From Zoogloeaceae bacterium (GTDB lineage Bacteria; Pseudomonadota; Gammaproteobacteria; Burkholderiales; Rhodocyclaceae): a stretch of DNA of 64,000 bases. Position numbers and translations under genes: made by a program. Under the pieces are notes generated by a model. The model was not told where the DNA came from and ran no database searches. It worked only from the letters and a program-made list of their open reading frames with translations. Location of the stretch: contig JACKLY010000007.1 in the NCBI GenBank assembly GCA_024235655.1, positions 1 to 64,000 of the forward strand, in the 5' to 3' direction. Positions 1-7,120 of this stretch are shown piece after piece (position 1 is the stretch's first letter; every line of letters starts with the position of its first letter).

Positions 1-156
1 ACCCGCCAGGCAGGAGATCAGCGTCGTCTTGCCAGCACCGTTCGGGCCAAGCAAACCAAAGAATTCCCCCTCGGCAATGTCGAGCGAAACCCCCGCCAGG
101 GCGGTCAGCGAACCAAATCGCTTTTCGACTTGCTGAATGGATACGGCGACGCCCAC
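1..156 (-). CDS. ABC transporter ATP-binding protein (5' part only, runs off the window)
   Basis: The first 52 codons of an ABC ATPase. The N-terminal beta strands lead into a Walker A motif GPNGAGKTTL around residues 36-45, typical of ABC-2/drug-export type ATPases. I chose a GTG start at 156 because GGAG lies six bases upstream; the frame is open further 5' but offers no better start. It follows mlaB directly on the same strand. In betaproteobacteria the mla operon is usually followed by such an ATPase and its permease (YadG/YadH-like), so this is probably that pair. The substrate cannot be read from this fragment. Confidence 0.85.
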   Translation of the reverse strand, partial: MGVAVSIQQVEKRFGSLTALAGVSLDIAEGEFFGLLGPNGAGKTTLISCLAG

Positions 157-187
157 GGCGTTCTCCAGAACTACGGGATGACCATGC

Positions 188-469
188 TCAAGCGAGCGGA
201 AGGAAGTCGGAAACGCCGTAAAGTGCAGCCAGGCTGACCAGTCCGGCTGGTGAATGGGTGATACGGAGTGATGAATTCATTGCCTTGGCATCACGCAACC
301 AGGCAAACAGCACGGCCAATGCCGATGAATCAGCATCGCCAATGCCGGAAAGATCAATCTCGGTAATATCCGCTGAAAGCTCGCTGCGGCCGGAAGCAAG
401 CAAAGCCGACGCTCCGGAAAAGAGCATCGGCGCCGATACTTTCAGGCAGGAACCTTTACGTTCAAGCAT
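188..469 (-). CDS. mlaB: MlaB-like STAS domain protein
   Basis: A 93-residue single STAS domain protein. The central segment IDLSGIGDADSSALAVL is the strand/loop/helix expected of STAS proteins, with the Asp-Ser-Ser switch region that in anti-sigma antagonists carries the phosphorylatable Ser/Thr. In the Mla system MlaB is a cytoplasmic subunit that binds MlaF and stabilises the MlaFEDB complex. The ATG lies three bases after the mlaC stop, so translation is probably coupled. The last codons abut the next ABC ATPase gene. The family call rests on the fold signature and the operon position. Confidence 0.85.
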   Translation of the reverse strand: MLERKGSCLKVSAPMLFSGASALLASGRSELSADITEIDLSGIGDADSSALAVLFAWLRDAKAMNSSLRITHSPAGLVSLAALYGVSDFLPLA

Positions 470-472
470 GCC

Positions 473-1096
473 TTAGCTTTTTGCCGCCTGTGCGGTTGCA
501 ATCTGCTTGTTCTTGGCCGCAATCGTTGCGATCAGGCCATCAATGCCACCGGCACGAATCTCTTGCGCAAACGAATCACGATAATTGGTCACCAGACTGA
601 TGCCGGCCACAACCACGTCGTACACCTTCCAGCTTTTTTCGTCCTTCTCCAGCGCATAGTCAATCTGGACGGCTGGCTGGCCGGGCTGACGCACTTCGGT
701 GCGAACCATCACGTCGGTTTCGGTCGGCTCCATCTTGAAAGGCTTGAAGACAACCCGCTGATCCTTGTAAGCCGTCAGCGCATTCGAATAGGTACGAACC
801 AGCAGAGTCCGGAACTCATCCGACAAGCGCTTTTTCTGCTCAGGGGTGGCCTTGCGCCAATCCTTGCCCACGGCCAGCGAGGTCATGCGCATGAAGTTGA
901 AATTCGGTAACACCTTGGTTTCAACCAGTTGAACAGCCTTTCTGCTGTCTCCCGACTGAATATCCTTGTCGGTTCGCACGATCGAAAGCACCTCTTCGGT
1001 GACCCTCTTGACCAGCACATCCGGGCTTTCATCACTGGCAAAAACATTGCCGGACAGGAGCAGCGCTCCTGCCAGCAGAGAAAACAGATACTTCAT
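473..1096 (-). CDS. mlaC: MlaC periplasmic phospholipid-binding protein (Ttg2D family)
   Basis: A 207-residue protein with a Sec signal peptide (MKYLFSLLAGALLLSGNVFA) followed by the MlaC/toluene-tolerance fold. Recognisable segments are LPNFNFMRMTSLAVGKDWRKATPEQKKRL near residues 50-80 and YALEKDEKSWKVYDVVVAGISLVTNYRDSF near 145-175. MlaC shuttles phospholipid between the outer-membrane MlaA complex and inner-membrane MlaFEDB. A GTG one codon upstream (1099) is also possible; the ATG at 1096 is better spaced from AAGG. It lies between mlaA and mlaB in one operon. Confidence 0.93.
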   Translation of the reverse strand: MKYLFSLLAGALLLSGNVFASDESPDVLVKRVTEEVLSIVRTDKDIQSGDSRKAVQLVETKVLPNFNFMRMTSLAVGKDWRKATPEQKKRLSDEFRTLLVRTYSNALTAYKDQRVVFKPFKMEPTETDVMVRTEVRQPGQPAVQIDYALEKDEKSWKVYDVVVAGISLVTNYRDSFAQEIRAGGIDGLIATIAAKNKQIATAQAAKS

Positions 1097-1125
1097 CACT
1101 ACCTTTCAGCCGAAATACGTGGAAA

Positions 1126-1890
1126 TTACTTGTCCGAAGCCGGCTTGGACGAGCCTGGGCCGATCGGTGCCGGACGAACATCCTCGCCTGCCGCACCGTT
1201 ACGCGGTGGATTACCGTCATAAACGGCATTACGGCGATGCTGGAGATAGGAGTCGCGGATATAGGTGTATTTGTCAAGCGCACCTTCTTCGATGATCTTG
1301 TCCGTCGGCAGCAGCGCATAACGCTGGTCAATCAGACGAATACCGACCAGCGTGTTGCGCGTCGGAACATCATCGATATACCAGACCGGATCGGTGTAGG
1401 AATCAACGACCCAGCCAGCCGTATCGCGTACCGTGCGCGGGCCGATGACCGGCCAGAACAGGTAGGCACCTTCATCCACACCCCAGACACCCATGGTCTG
1501 GCCAAAATCTTCATAGTGCTTGTCCATGCCCATTTCACTGGCAATATCGAAAGCACCGCCAATGCCGATGGTGGTATTGACCAGAACGCGGCCCCAATCG
1601 TTCAAGGCCTGATCCGGCTTGCCCTGCAGCAGGTTGTTAACCCCGATCATCAGGTCGCCGATGTTGCTGAAGAAATTGCCGACAACCGCCTTTACCGGCA
1701 AGGGGGCAACGTAGTCGTAGCCTTGCGCTACCGGCTTCATGATTACCGTATCCAGACCTTCATTCACCGCAAACATCGCACGGTTGAAACCCTCGGCCGG
1801 ATCCTTCGGATTATCTCCAGCAACAGCCGCACCCGACAGTGCGATAGCTACTGCAAACGAAACAACCGATTTCACGAACATTTTCTTCAC
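1126..1890 (-). CDS. mlaA: MlaA (VacJ) outer-membrane phospholipid-asymmetry protein without a lipobox
   Basis: A 254-residue MlaA/VacJ family protein that removes mislocalised phospholipid from the outer leaflet. Family blocks visible are DPAEGFNRAMFAVNEGLD (about 30-47), the amphipathic segment around NFFSNIGDLMIGVNNLLQGK, and the loop GVWGVDEGAYLFWPVIGPRTVRD. The GTG start has GAGGG seven bases upstream. The signal peptide ends SGAAVAGDNP and no cysteine occurs near it, whereas the E. coli protein is a lipoprotein; this one looks like a signal-peptidase-I product. The C-terminal tail is Pro/Gly-rich. Only 18 bases separate it from mlaD, so no longer lipobox-bearing start fits. Confidence 0.93.
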   Translation of the reverse strand: MKKMFVKSVVSFAVAIALSGAAVAGDNPKDPAEGFNRAMFAVNEGLDTVIMKPVAQGYDYVAPLPVKAVVGNFFSNIGDLMIGVNNLLQGKPDQALNDWGRVLVNTTIGIGGAFDIASEMGMDKHYEDFGQTMGVWGVDEGAYLFWPVIGPRTVRDTAGWVVDSYTDPVWYIDDVPTRNTLVGIRLIDQRYALLPTDKIIEEGALDKYTYIRDSYLQHRRNAVYDGNPPRNGAAGEDVRPAPIGPGSSKPASDK

Positions 1891-1908
1891 GGTAATCCCT
1901 CTGAATTA

Positions 1909-2379
1909 TTATTTCGTTTCCGGCCCTTCCGAGGCCTTATTAAACAGGAACTGACTGATCAGTTTTTCCAGCACAACCGCAGACTGCGTCTTGGCGATCA
2001 CATCTCCGGCTTTCAGCATCTTTTCATCACCGCCGACATCCAGACCGATGTACTGCTCGCCAAGCAAACCTGAGGTCAGAATCGACGCAAAAGTATCTTT
2101 CGGGAAGTGGTAGCGCGTGTCAAGGTTCATCGTCACTACAGCCTCATATGTCGTGCTATCGAAGTGTATGTTTGCAACACGTCCGACAACGACCCCGGCA
2201 CTTTTGACCGGCCCACGCACTTTCAGGCCGCCGATGTTATCAAATTTTGCTTGCAATACATAGGTTTCGGCAAAATTGGCGCCTGACAGATTGCCTACTT
2301 TCAAGGCCAGAAAAATAAGCGCCCCGATCCCTATTGCAACAAAAAAGCCGACCCAGAGGTCAAGCATCGTCCGATTCAT
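1909..2379 (-). CDS. mlaD: MlaD, MCE-domain phospholipid transporter subunit
   Basis: A 156-residue single-MCE-domain protein. One N-terminal membrane helix (about residues 7-26) anchors it in the inner membrane. The MCE domain follows, with FDNIGGLKVRGPVKSAGVVVGRV (about 46-70) and the strand TSGLLGEQYIGLDVGG. MlaD forms the periplasmic hexameric ring on MlaFE through which lipid passes. It starts two bases after the mlaE stop. The length is typical of the proteobacterial family. The C-terminal helix (LEKLISQFLFNKA) matches the pore helix known from the E. coli protein. Confidence 0.94.
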   Translation of the reverse strand: MNRTMLDLWVGFFVAIGIGALIFLALKVGNLSGANFAETYVLQAKFDNIGGLKVRGPVKSAGVVVGRVANIHFDSTTYEAVVTMNLDTRYHFPKDTFASILTSGLLGEQYIGLDVGGDEKMLKAGDVIAKTQSAVVLEKLISQFLFNKASEGPETK

Positions 2380-2381
2380 TA

Positions 2382-3176
2382 TTAACTCCCGAACATGAAT
2401 GAGGTCAGGACAAAGTCCAGGGCAAGAATGGCCAGAGACGAGGTAACAACCGTACGGGTAATGGCGCGCGAAACACCTTCCGCCGTTGGTACCGAGTCAT
2501 AGCCTTCAAATACGGCAATCAACGAGACTGCCACACCAAAAACAAAACTCTTGATGATGCCGTCGAGCACATCTTCAAAGAAATCTACCGACGACTGCAT
2601 CTGCGACCAGAATGCACCTTCATCGACACCGATGAAGACAACACCGATCAGGTAACCGCCAAACACGCCCATCATTGAAAACAGGGCCGCAAGCAAGGGC
2701 ATGGAAATAACCCCGCCCCAGAAGCGCGGGGCAACGACACGAGCCAGAGGGTTCACCGCCATCATGTCCATGGCCTTCAACTGCTCGGTTGTCTTCATCA
2801 GGCCAATCTCAGCCGTCAGTGCCGATCCGGCGCGGGAAGCAAACAGTAGACCGGCAACGACCGGCCCGAGTTCTCGCACCAGCGACAAAGCCACGAGCAC
2901 GCCCAGCGCATCGGCCGAACCATAGCGTTGCAGGGTGTCATAGCCCTGCAAGCCGAGTACCAACCCGACAAACAAGCCGGAAACCAGGATGATGATCAGC
3001 GACAGAACACCGGAGAACCAGATTTCGCGCATCAACAGACGAGGACGCGCGAACGTCTGCCCCGAGTAGACGAGCAGCATGACAAAAAAGCGCATGGCAA
3101 AACCCAAACGCCAAATACGGTCGGTCACCCGTGCGCCTAAACCAATGAGAAGATCCTGCACCTTAGCCACGCGCAT
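2382..3176 (-). CDS. mlaE: MlaE phospholipid ABC transporter permease
   Basis: A 264-residue integral membrane permease of the MlaE family, with about five to six hydrophobic segments. Diagnostic parts are the conserved loop ELGPVVAGLLFASRAGSALTAEIGLMKTTEQ (around 115-147) and the C-terminal GVSRAITRTVVTSSLAILALDFVLT. The gene overlaps the end of mlaF by 14 bases. The start is uncertain within a few codons: ATG 3176 is given, but GTG 3170 sits eight bases from the AGGAG and is better spaced. It works with MlaF, MlaD and MlaB as the inner-membrane lipid transporter. Confidence 0.94.
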   Translation of the reverse strand: MRVAKVQDLLIGLGARVTDRIWRLGFAMRFFVMLLVYSGQTFARPRLLMREIWFSGVLSLIIILVSGLFVGLVLGLQGYDTLQRYGSADALGVLVALSLVRELGPVVAGLLFASRAGSALTAEIGLMKTTEQLKAMDMMAVNPLARVVAPRFWGGVISMPLLAALFSMMGVFGGYLIGVVFIGVDEGAFWSQMQSSVDFFEDVLDGIIKSFVFGVAVSLIAVFEGYDSVPTAEGVSRAITRTVVTSSLAILALDFVLTSFMFGS

Positions 3177-3975
3177 CACTCCTCAGCAAATCAACCGAAA
3201 AATCAGGCGCCGGGTAATGGAAGGGTACCGGACCATCCGCTTCGGCATAGAGGAACTGATGAACAAACGGATCCTTGGTTGCGCGCAATTCATCCGGAGT
3301 GCCTTCAGCGACAACCCGACCTTCAGACATGAAATAGATGTAATCGACGATCAGCATCGACTCATGGATATCATGCGTCACCATCACCGAGGTCGCCCCC
3401 AGCGCATCATTCAGCTTGCGGATCAACTGACCGATGACACCCAGCGAAAGTGGGTCAAGTCCGGTGAACGGCTCGTCATACATCATCAGCATCGGATCAA
3501 GCGCAATCGCTCTCGCCAGCGCAACCCGGCGCGCCATGCCGCCGGAAAGTTCATTCGGCATCAGTGCATGAGCACCGCGCAGGCCGACTGCGTTGAGCTT
3601 GAGCATGACCAGGTCATGGATCAGCTCTTCCGACAGATCCGTATGCTCACGCATCTGGAAAGCGACATTGTCATACACCGAAAGGTCGGTAAACAAGGCA
3701 CCAAACTGGAACAGCATGCCCATGCGCCGACGCATATCGTACAAGGTCTGATGACCCATTTCGTGAACGACCTGGCCATTGACCGTCACCGCCCCGGCTG
3801 ATGGCCGCAACTGCCCGCCAATCAAGCGCAGCAGCGTTGTTTTGCCGCAACCCGAGCCGCCCATGATGGCCACAACCTTGCCTCGCGGGAATTCCATATT
3901 GATTCCGTTGAGAATGGCGCGGTTGTCGTAGGAAAAGCTGAGATCGCTGATTTTAACCAGGCTATCGGCTGGCAC
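3163..3975 (-). CDS. mlaF: MlaF phospholipid ABC transporter ATPase
   Basis: A 270-residue ABC ATPase that heads the mla operon. Visible are Walker A GGSGCGKTT (about 39-47), the signature LSGGMARRVALARA, Walker B MLMMYDEPFTGLDP and the H-loop VMVTHDIHE. The C-terminal extension FHYPAPDFSVDLLRS resembles the MlaF tail that contacts the neighbouring subunit. The reading frame stays open upstream to a TTG at 3987, but that codon has no ribosome site; GTG 3975 follows a GGA at suitable spacing and was preferred. The 185 bases to the divergent response regulator must hold promoters for both directions; I could not pick out convincing boxes there. Confidence 0.94.
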   Translation of the reverse strand: MPADSLVKISDLSFSYDNRAILNGINMEFPRGKVVAIMGGSGCGKTTLLRLIGGQLRPSAGAVTVNGQVVHEMGHQTLYDMRRRMGMLFQFGALFTDLSVYDNVAFQMREHTDLSEELIHDLVMLKLNAVGLRGAHALMPNELSGGMARRVALARAIALDPMLMMYDEPFTGLDPLSLGVIGQLIRKLNDALGATSVMVTHDIHESMLIVDYIYFMSEGRVVAEGTPDELRATKDPFVHQFLYAEADGPVPFHYPAPDFSVDLLRSDARG

Positions 3976-4160
3976 AGTGAAATCCAAAAATATCAGAAGG
4001 CGGCGATTCTACCAGAATAAAAACCAGCGCCCCCGGAAGCAGTCACGCCCCCCCGGAAAGACTGCCATGTGCGGCGAATGCCGGAGCGTGAATATTAGCG
4101 GCAATGTACATTCCGTGTAACTATTGTGGATAATTGAAGGGTTTCCAGGACAGAAGCACC

Positions 4161-5630
4161 ATGCCGACAAATACAGAGCAAAAAAAGGATGGCAAGCCAC
4201 TGCTGCTGATCGTCGACGACGACCCGCTGATTGCCGATACCTTATCCATCGCCTTGCGGGATGCTTTTGAAATCATCACCAGCCATTCCCGGCCGCAGGC
4301 CTTGCAATTGCTACACCAGCTTCGCCAACCTCCAGCGCTGGCACTAGTTGACCTCGGTCTGCCGCCACTGCCGCACCGGCCGGACGAAGGTTTCTCCCTG
4401 ATTACCGAACTGCTCACGCTGGCGCCCGCCATCCGTATCGTTGTGCTTTCCGGCCAGAATGACGAGGCCAATGCCCGTCACGCACGTACTCTGGGCGCTG
4501 CCGATTTCGTTGGCAAGCCCTGCCATCCAAAGGAACTTCGCCAACTGCTTGACCGCATGAGCCTGTTTTCGGCAACGGAGCCACGTGCGACGAATGATGC
4601 CCGCCCGACACTCATTGGCAAGAGCCTGCCGATGGAAAAGCTGCGCGCACAGATTGCCCAGTATGCAGAATCCCCTTTCCCGGTATTGATCGAAGGGGAG
4701 TCCGGCAGCGGCAAGGAAATCGTGGCACGCTGCCTGCACTTTGCCACTACCCGGCACCATCGCCCTTTTCTTGCGCTCAACTGCGCGGCCATCTCCCCCT
4801 CTCTGGTCGAGCCAACACTGTTTGGCCATGCCAAAGGCGCCTTTACCGGCGCATCGGGATCGAAAGCCGGGTATTTTGAAGAGGCTGGCGATGGCACCCT
4901 GTTTCTGGATGAAATCGGCGAACTCCCGCTGGAACTTCAAGCCAAGCTGCTGCGCGTCCTGGAAAACGGCGATTATCAGCGCGTCGGGGAAACCCAGACC
5001 CGCCGCTCGCGGGCACGCGTTGTCACCGCCACCAACCGGGATCTACGTCGCGAAATCCGCGATGGCCATTTTCGCACCGACCTCTATCACAGGCTTTCCG
5101 TTTTCAGCATTGGGGTTCCGGCACTGCGGGACATGGGCGAAGACAAGTTTCTGCTGCTTGACTATTTCCGCAAGCACTATGCCCAGTTGGCCGCGCAAAA
5201 ACCTTTTGACCTGGCGCCTGCAGCAAAATCTGCCTGGCTGTCCTACCCCTTTCCCGGCAATGTGCGGGAACTGCGGAATGTGGTTATCCGATTAACCGCA
5301 AAACATGCGGGAGCCCTTGTCACGCCTGACGATCTGGCTCAGGAGCTGGATCTCCCGGATGATTTTCAGATAACCAATGCGTTGCCTGCCAGCAGTGACG
5401 GCCGCCACCTTGATGCTGCCACACAACGCCTGCAATCGCTGGCCCCGTTCAATCTTGACGCCGAGCTTTCCGAGATGGAGCGCGCTTATATCGACGCTGC
5501 ACTATCCCTGACGCAGGGCAATGTCAGCCAGGCCGCCAGAATGCTCGGCATCAACCGAACGACCCTCTACAGCCGCATGGAAGCTGCACAGGCGACCCGA
5601 TTAAATCGCAGCAACATAAGGGAGCACTGA
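4161..5630 (+). CDS. sigma-54-dependent response regulator (PrsR-like receiver, AAA+, Fis HTH)
   Basis: A 489-residue NtrC-type regulator. The receiver has the acidic pocket VDDDP (18-22), phosphoacceptor Asp64 in VDLGLPP and Lys in GKP near 120. The AAA+ domain shows GESGSGKE, the sigma-54 contact loop GAFTGA and GTLFLDEIGELP. The C-terminal Fis-type helix-turn-helix is LTQGNVSQAARMLGINRTTLYSRM. The receiver style (DLGLPP followed by a long loop and EGF) resembles the PrsR/PEP-CTERM-box family; that likeness is an inference. ATG 4161 has AGGA ten bases upstream; a TTG 27 bases earlier is less likely. Its stop overlaps the start of the ExeA-like gene (TGATG), so it probably regulates this pilus-like locus. 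No partner kinase is nearby. Confidence 0.92.
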   Translation: MPTNTEQKKDGKPLLLIVDDDPLIADTLSIALRDAFEIITSHSRPQALQLLHQLRQPPALALVDLGLPPLPHRPDEGFSLITELLTLAPAIRIVVLSGQNDEANARHARTLGAADFVGKPCHPKELRQLLDRMSLFSATEPRATNDARPTLIGKSLPMEKLRAQIAQYAESPFPVLIEGESGSGKEIVARCLHFATTRHHRPFLALNCAAISPSLVEPTLFGHAKGAFTGASGSKAGYFEEAGDGTLFLDEIGELPLELQAKLLRVLENGDYQRVGETQTRRSRARVVTATNRDLRREIRDGHFRTDLYHRLSVFSIGVPALRDMGEDKFLLLDYFRKHYAQLAAQKPFDLAPAAKSAWLSYPFPGNVRELRNVVIRLTAKHAGALVTPDDLAQELDLPDDFQITNALPASSDGRHLDAATQRLQSLAPFNLDAELSEMERAYIDAALSLTQGNVSQAARMLGINRTTLYSRMEAAQATRLNRSNIREH

Positions 5631-7012
5631 TGTACCTTGATCACTTTGGTCTGCGTGAAGCACCTTTTCGAATCACACCGCATACGGAATTTTTCTTTGC
5701 CGGCGGCAACCGCGGCTCAACGCTGGACGCACTGATCTATGCCATTACGCATGACGAAGGCATCGTCAAGGTCAGTGGCGAAGTAGGCAGCGGCAAAACC
5801 ATGCTCTGCCGCATGGTACTTGAACGCCTTCCGGAGAATGTGGAAACGGTCTACCTGGCCAACCCCTCGCTCTCACGTGACGAAATTCTCTTTGCGATTG
5901 CCGAGGAACTGGGCATGCCATTGCCCGAAGACCGAACCCGTTTGCTGCTGCGCTCGCTGCAGGAACGCCTGATCGAAATCTACGGTGCAGGAAAACAGGT
6001 CGTGGTGCTGATTGACGAAGCCCATGCCATGCCTTCGGAGTCGCTAGAAGAAATACGCCTGCTGTCGAACCTGGAATCAAACCGACACAAGCTCCTGCAA
6101 ATCGTACTGTTCGGACAGCCGGAACTTGACGCGCGCCTGGCGCAGAACGACATGCGGCAACTCAAGGAACGCATCACCCACAACTTTGCCCTGGAACCAC
6201 TGAAACGTACCGATATTGCGAGCTACCTGATGTTTCGCATGCGTGCCGCCGGCTATCACGGCCCGGATCTGTTCACCCCCCAGGCCATCCAGATGATCAG
6301 CAAGGCCTCGGAAGGGCTGACACGTCGTATCAATATTCTGGCCGACAAGGCGCTGCTCGCCGCATTCTCTCAAGGTACCCACCAGATTGACCAGAAGGAA
6401 GCCAAGGCTGCAATTCGCGACGCCCAGTTCAAGCCAATGGCCGACGGCACCGCCAAGCCTCGCACCTGGATCATCGCGGCACTCCTCCTGATGGCCGTTG
6501 CCATTGGTGCCGCTGGCGCAACCTTGCTTCTCTCGCACAACGGGCAAGGAACACCCACCTCCCCCGCCCCCCCAACCGCTGCAAACCCGGCCCCTTTGCC
6601 TGACACACCCACCTCACCTGCACAAGCCGCTTCTCCCGCACCCGATCCAGTCGTGCCTGGCCCCGCAGGAAAAGTTAGCGCTCAGACTTCAGCAAGCCTG
6701 TCTGTGGAAGAAAGGATTGCGGCTTCTGCAGACTGGATCGCAACATCGCGGGGCAACCGATATTTCATTCAGCTCCTCAATGTTGAATCAGCAGCAATCA
6801 ACGAAGTAGATAACTTTCTCACGGAACATGCGGCCAGTCTGGACGCACAACAGTTACGGGTGTATAGATCAAGCTTGAGTGGAAAAGAAAGGATCGGCGT
6901 GATCTACGGTGATTTTGCCAGCCGCGAACAAGCCAATGCCGCAGTCAATGCACTTCCCTCCGAACTGCGTGACGGGCGCCCACACGTCAGATCAGTTTCC
7001 AAGCTGCGCTGA
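5630..7012 (+). CDS. ExeA/MshM-like AAA+ ATPase with C-terminal SPOR-like domain
   Basis: A 460-residue protein. The N-terminal half is an ExeA/GspA/MshM type ATPase: opening MYLDHFGLREAPFRITP, Walker A GEVGSGKT (50-57) and Walker B VVLIDEAHAMP (about 125-135). A single membrane helix (WIIAALLLMAVAIGAAGATLLL, about 285-306) is followed by a Pro/Ala-rich linker. A roughly 80-residue C-terminal domain (YFIQLLNVESAAINEVDNFL to PHVRSVSKL) has the SPOR pattern. ExeA proteins help secretins cross and assemble in the peptidoglycan; a SPOR domain would bind denuded glycan. AAGGGAG precedes the start, which overlaps the regulator's stop. Confidence 0.9.
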   Translation: MYLDHFGLREAPFRITPHTEFFFAGGNRGSTLDALIYAITHDEGIVKVSGEVGSGKTMLCRMVLERLPENVETVYLANPSLSRDEILFAIAEELGMPLPEDRTRLLLRSLQERLIEIYGAGKQVVVLIDEAHAMPSESLEEIRLLSNLESNRHKLLQIVLFGQPELDARLAQNDMRQLKERITHNFALEPLKRTDIASYLMFRMRAAGYHGPDLFTPQAIQMISKASEGLTRRINILADKALLAAFSQGTHQIDQKEAKAAIRDAQFKPMADGTAKPRTWIIAALLLMAVAIGAAGATLLLSHNGQGTPTSPAPPTAANPAPLPDTPTSPAQAASPAPDPVVPGPAGKVSAQTSASLSVEERIAASADWIATSRGNRYFIQLLNVESAAINEVDNFLTEHAASLDAQQLRVYRSSLSGKERIGVIYGDFASREQANAAVNALPSELRDGRPHVRSVSKLR

Positions 7013-7120
7013 GCGCATTTTATAAGCATTGAAATAGTTACAAATCATGAACTTGCAATAGAAACCTTACGTGATATCATCAAACGATAATTGCATACAC
7101 ACCTATCGGGACAAGTCATC

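Noticed and set aside
7013..7120. Possible sigma-54 promoter before the secretin gene
   Set aside because: No GG-N10-GC element was found on the plus strand in this gap, nor in 10240-10286; a claim would be forced.
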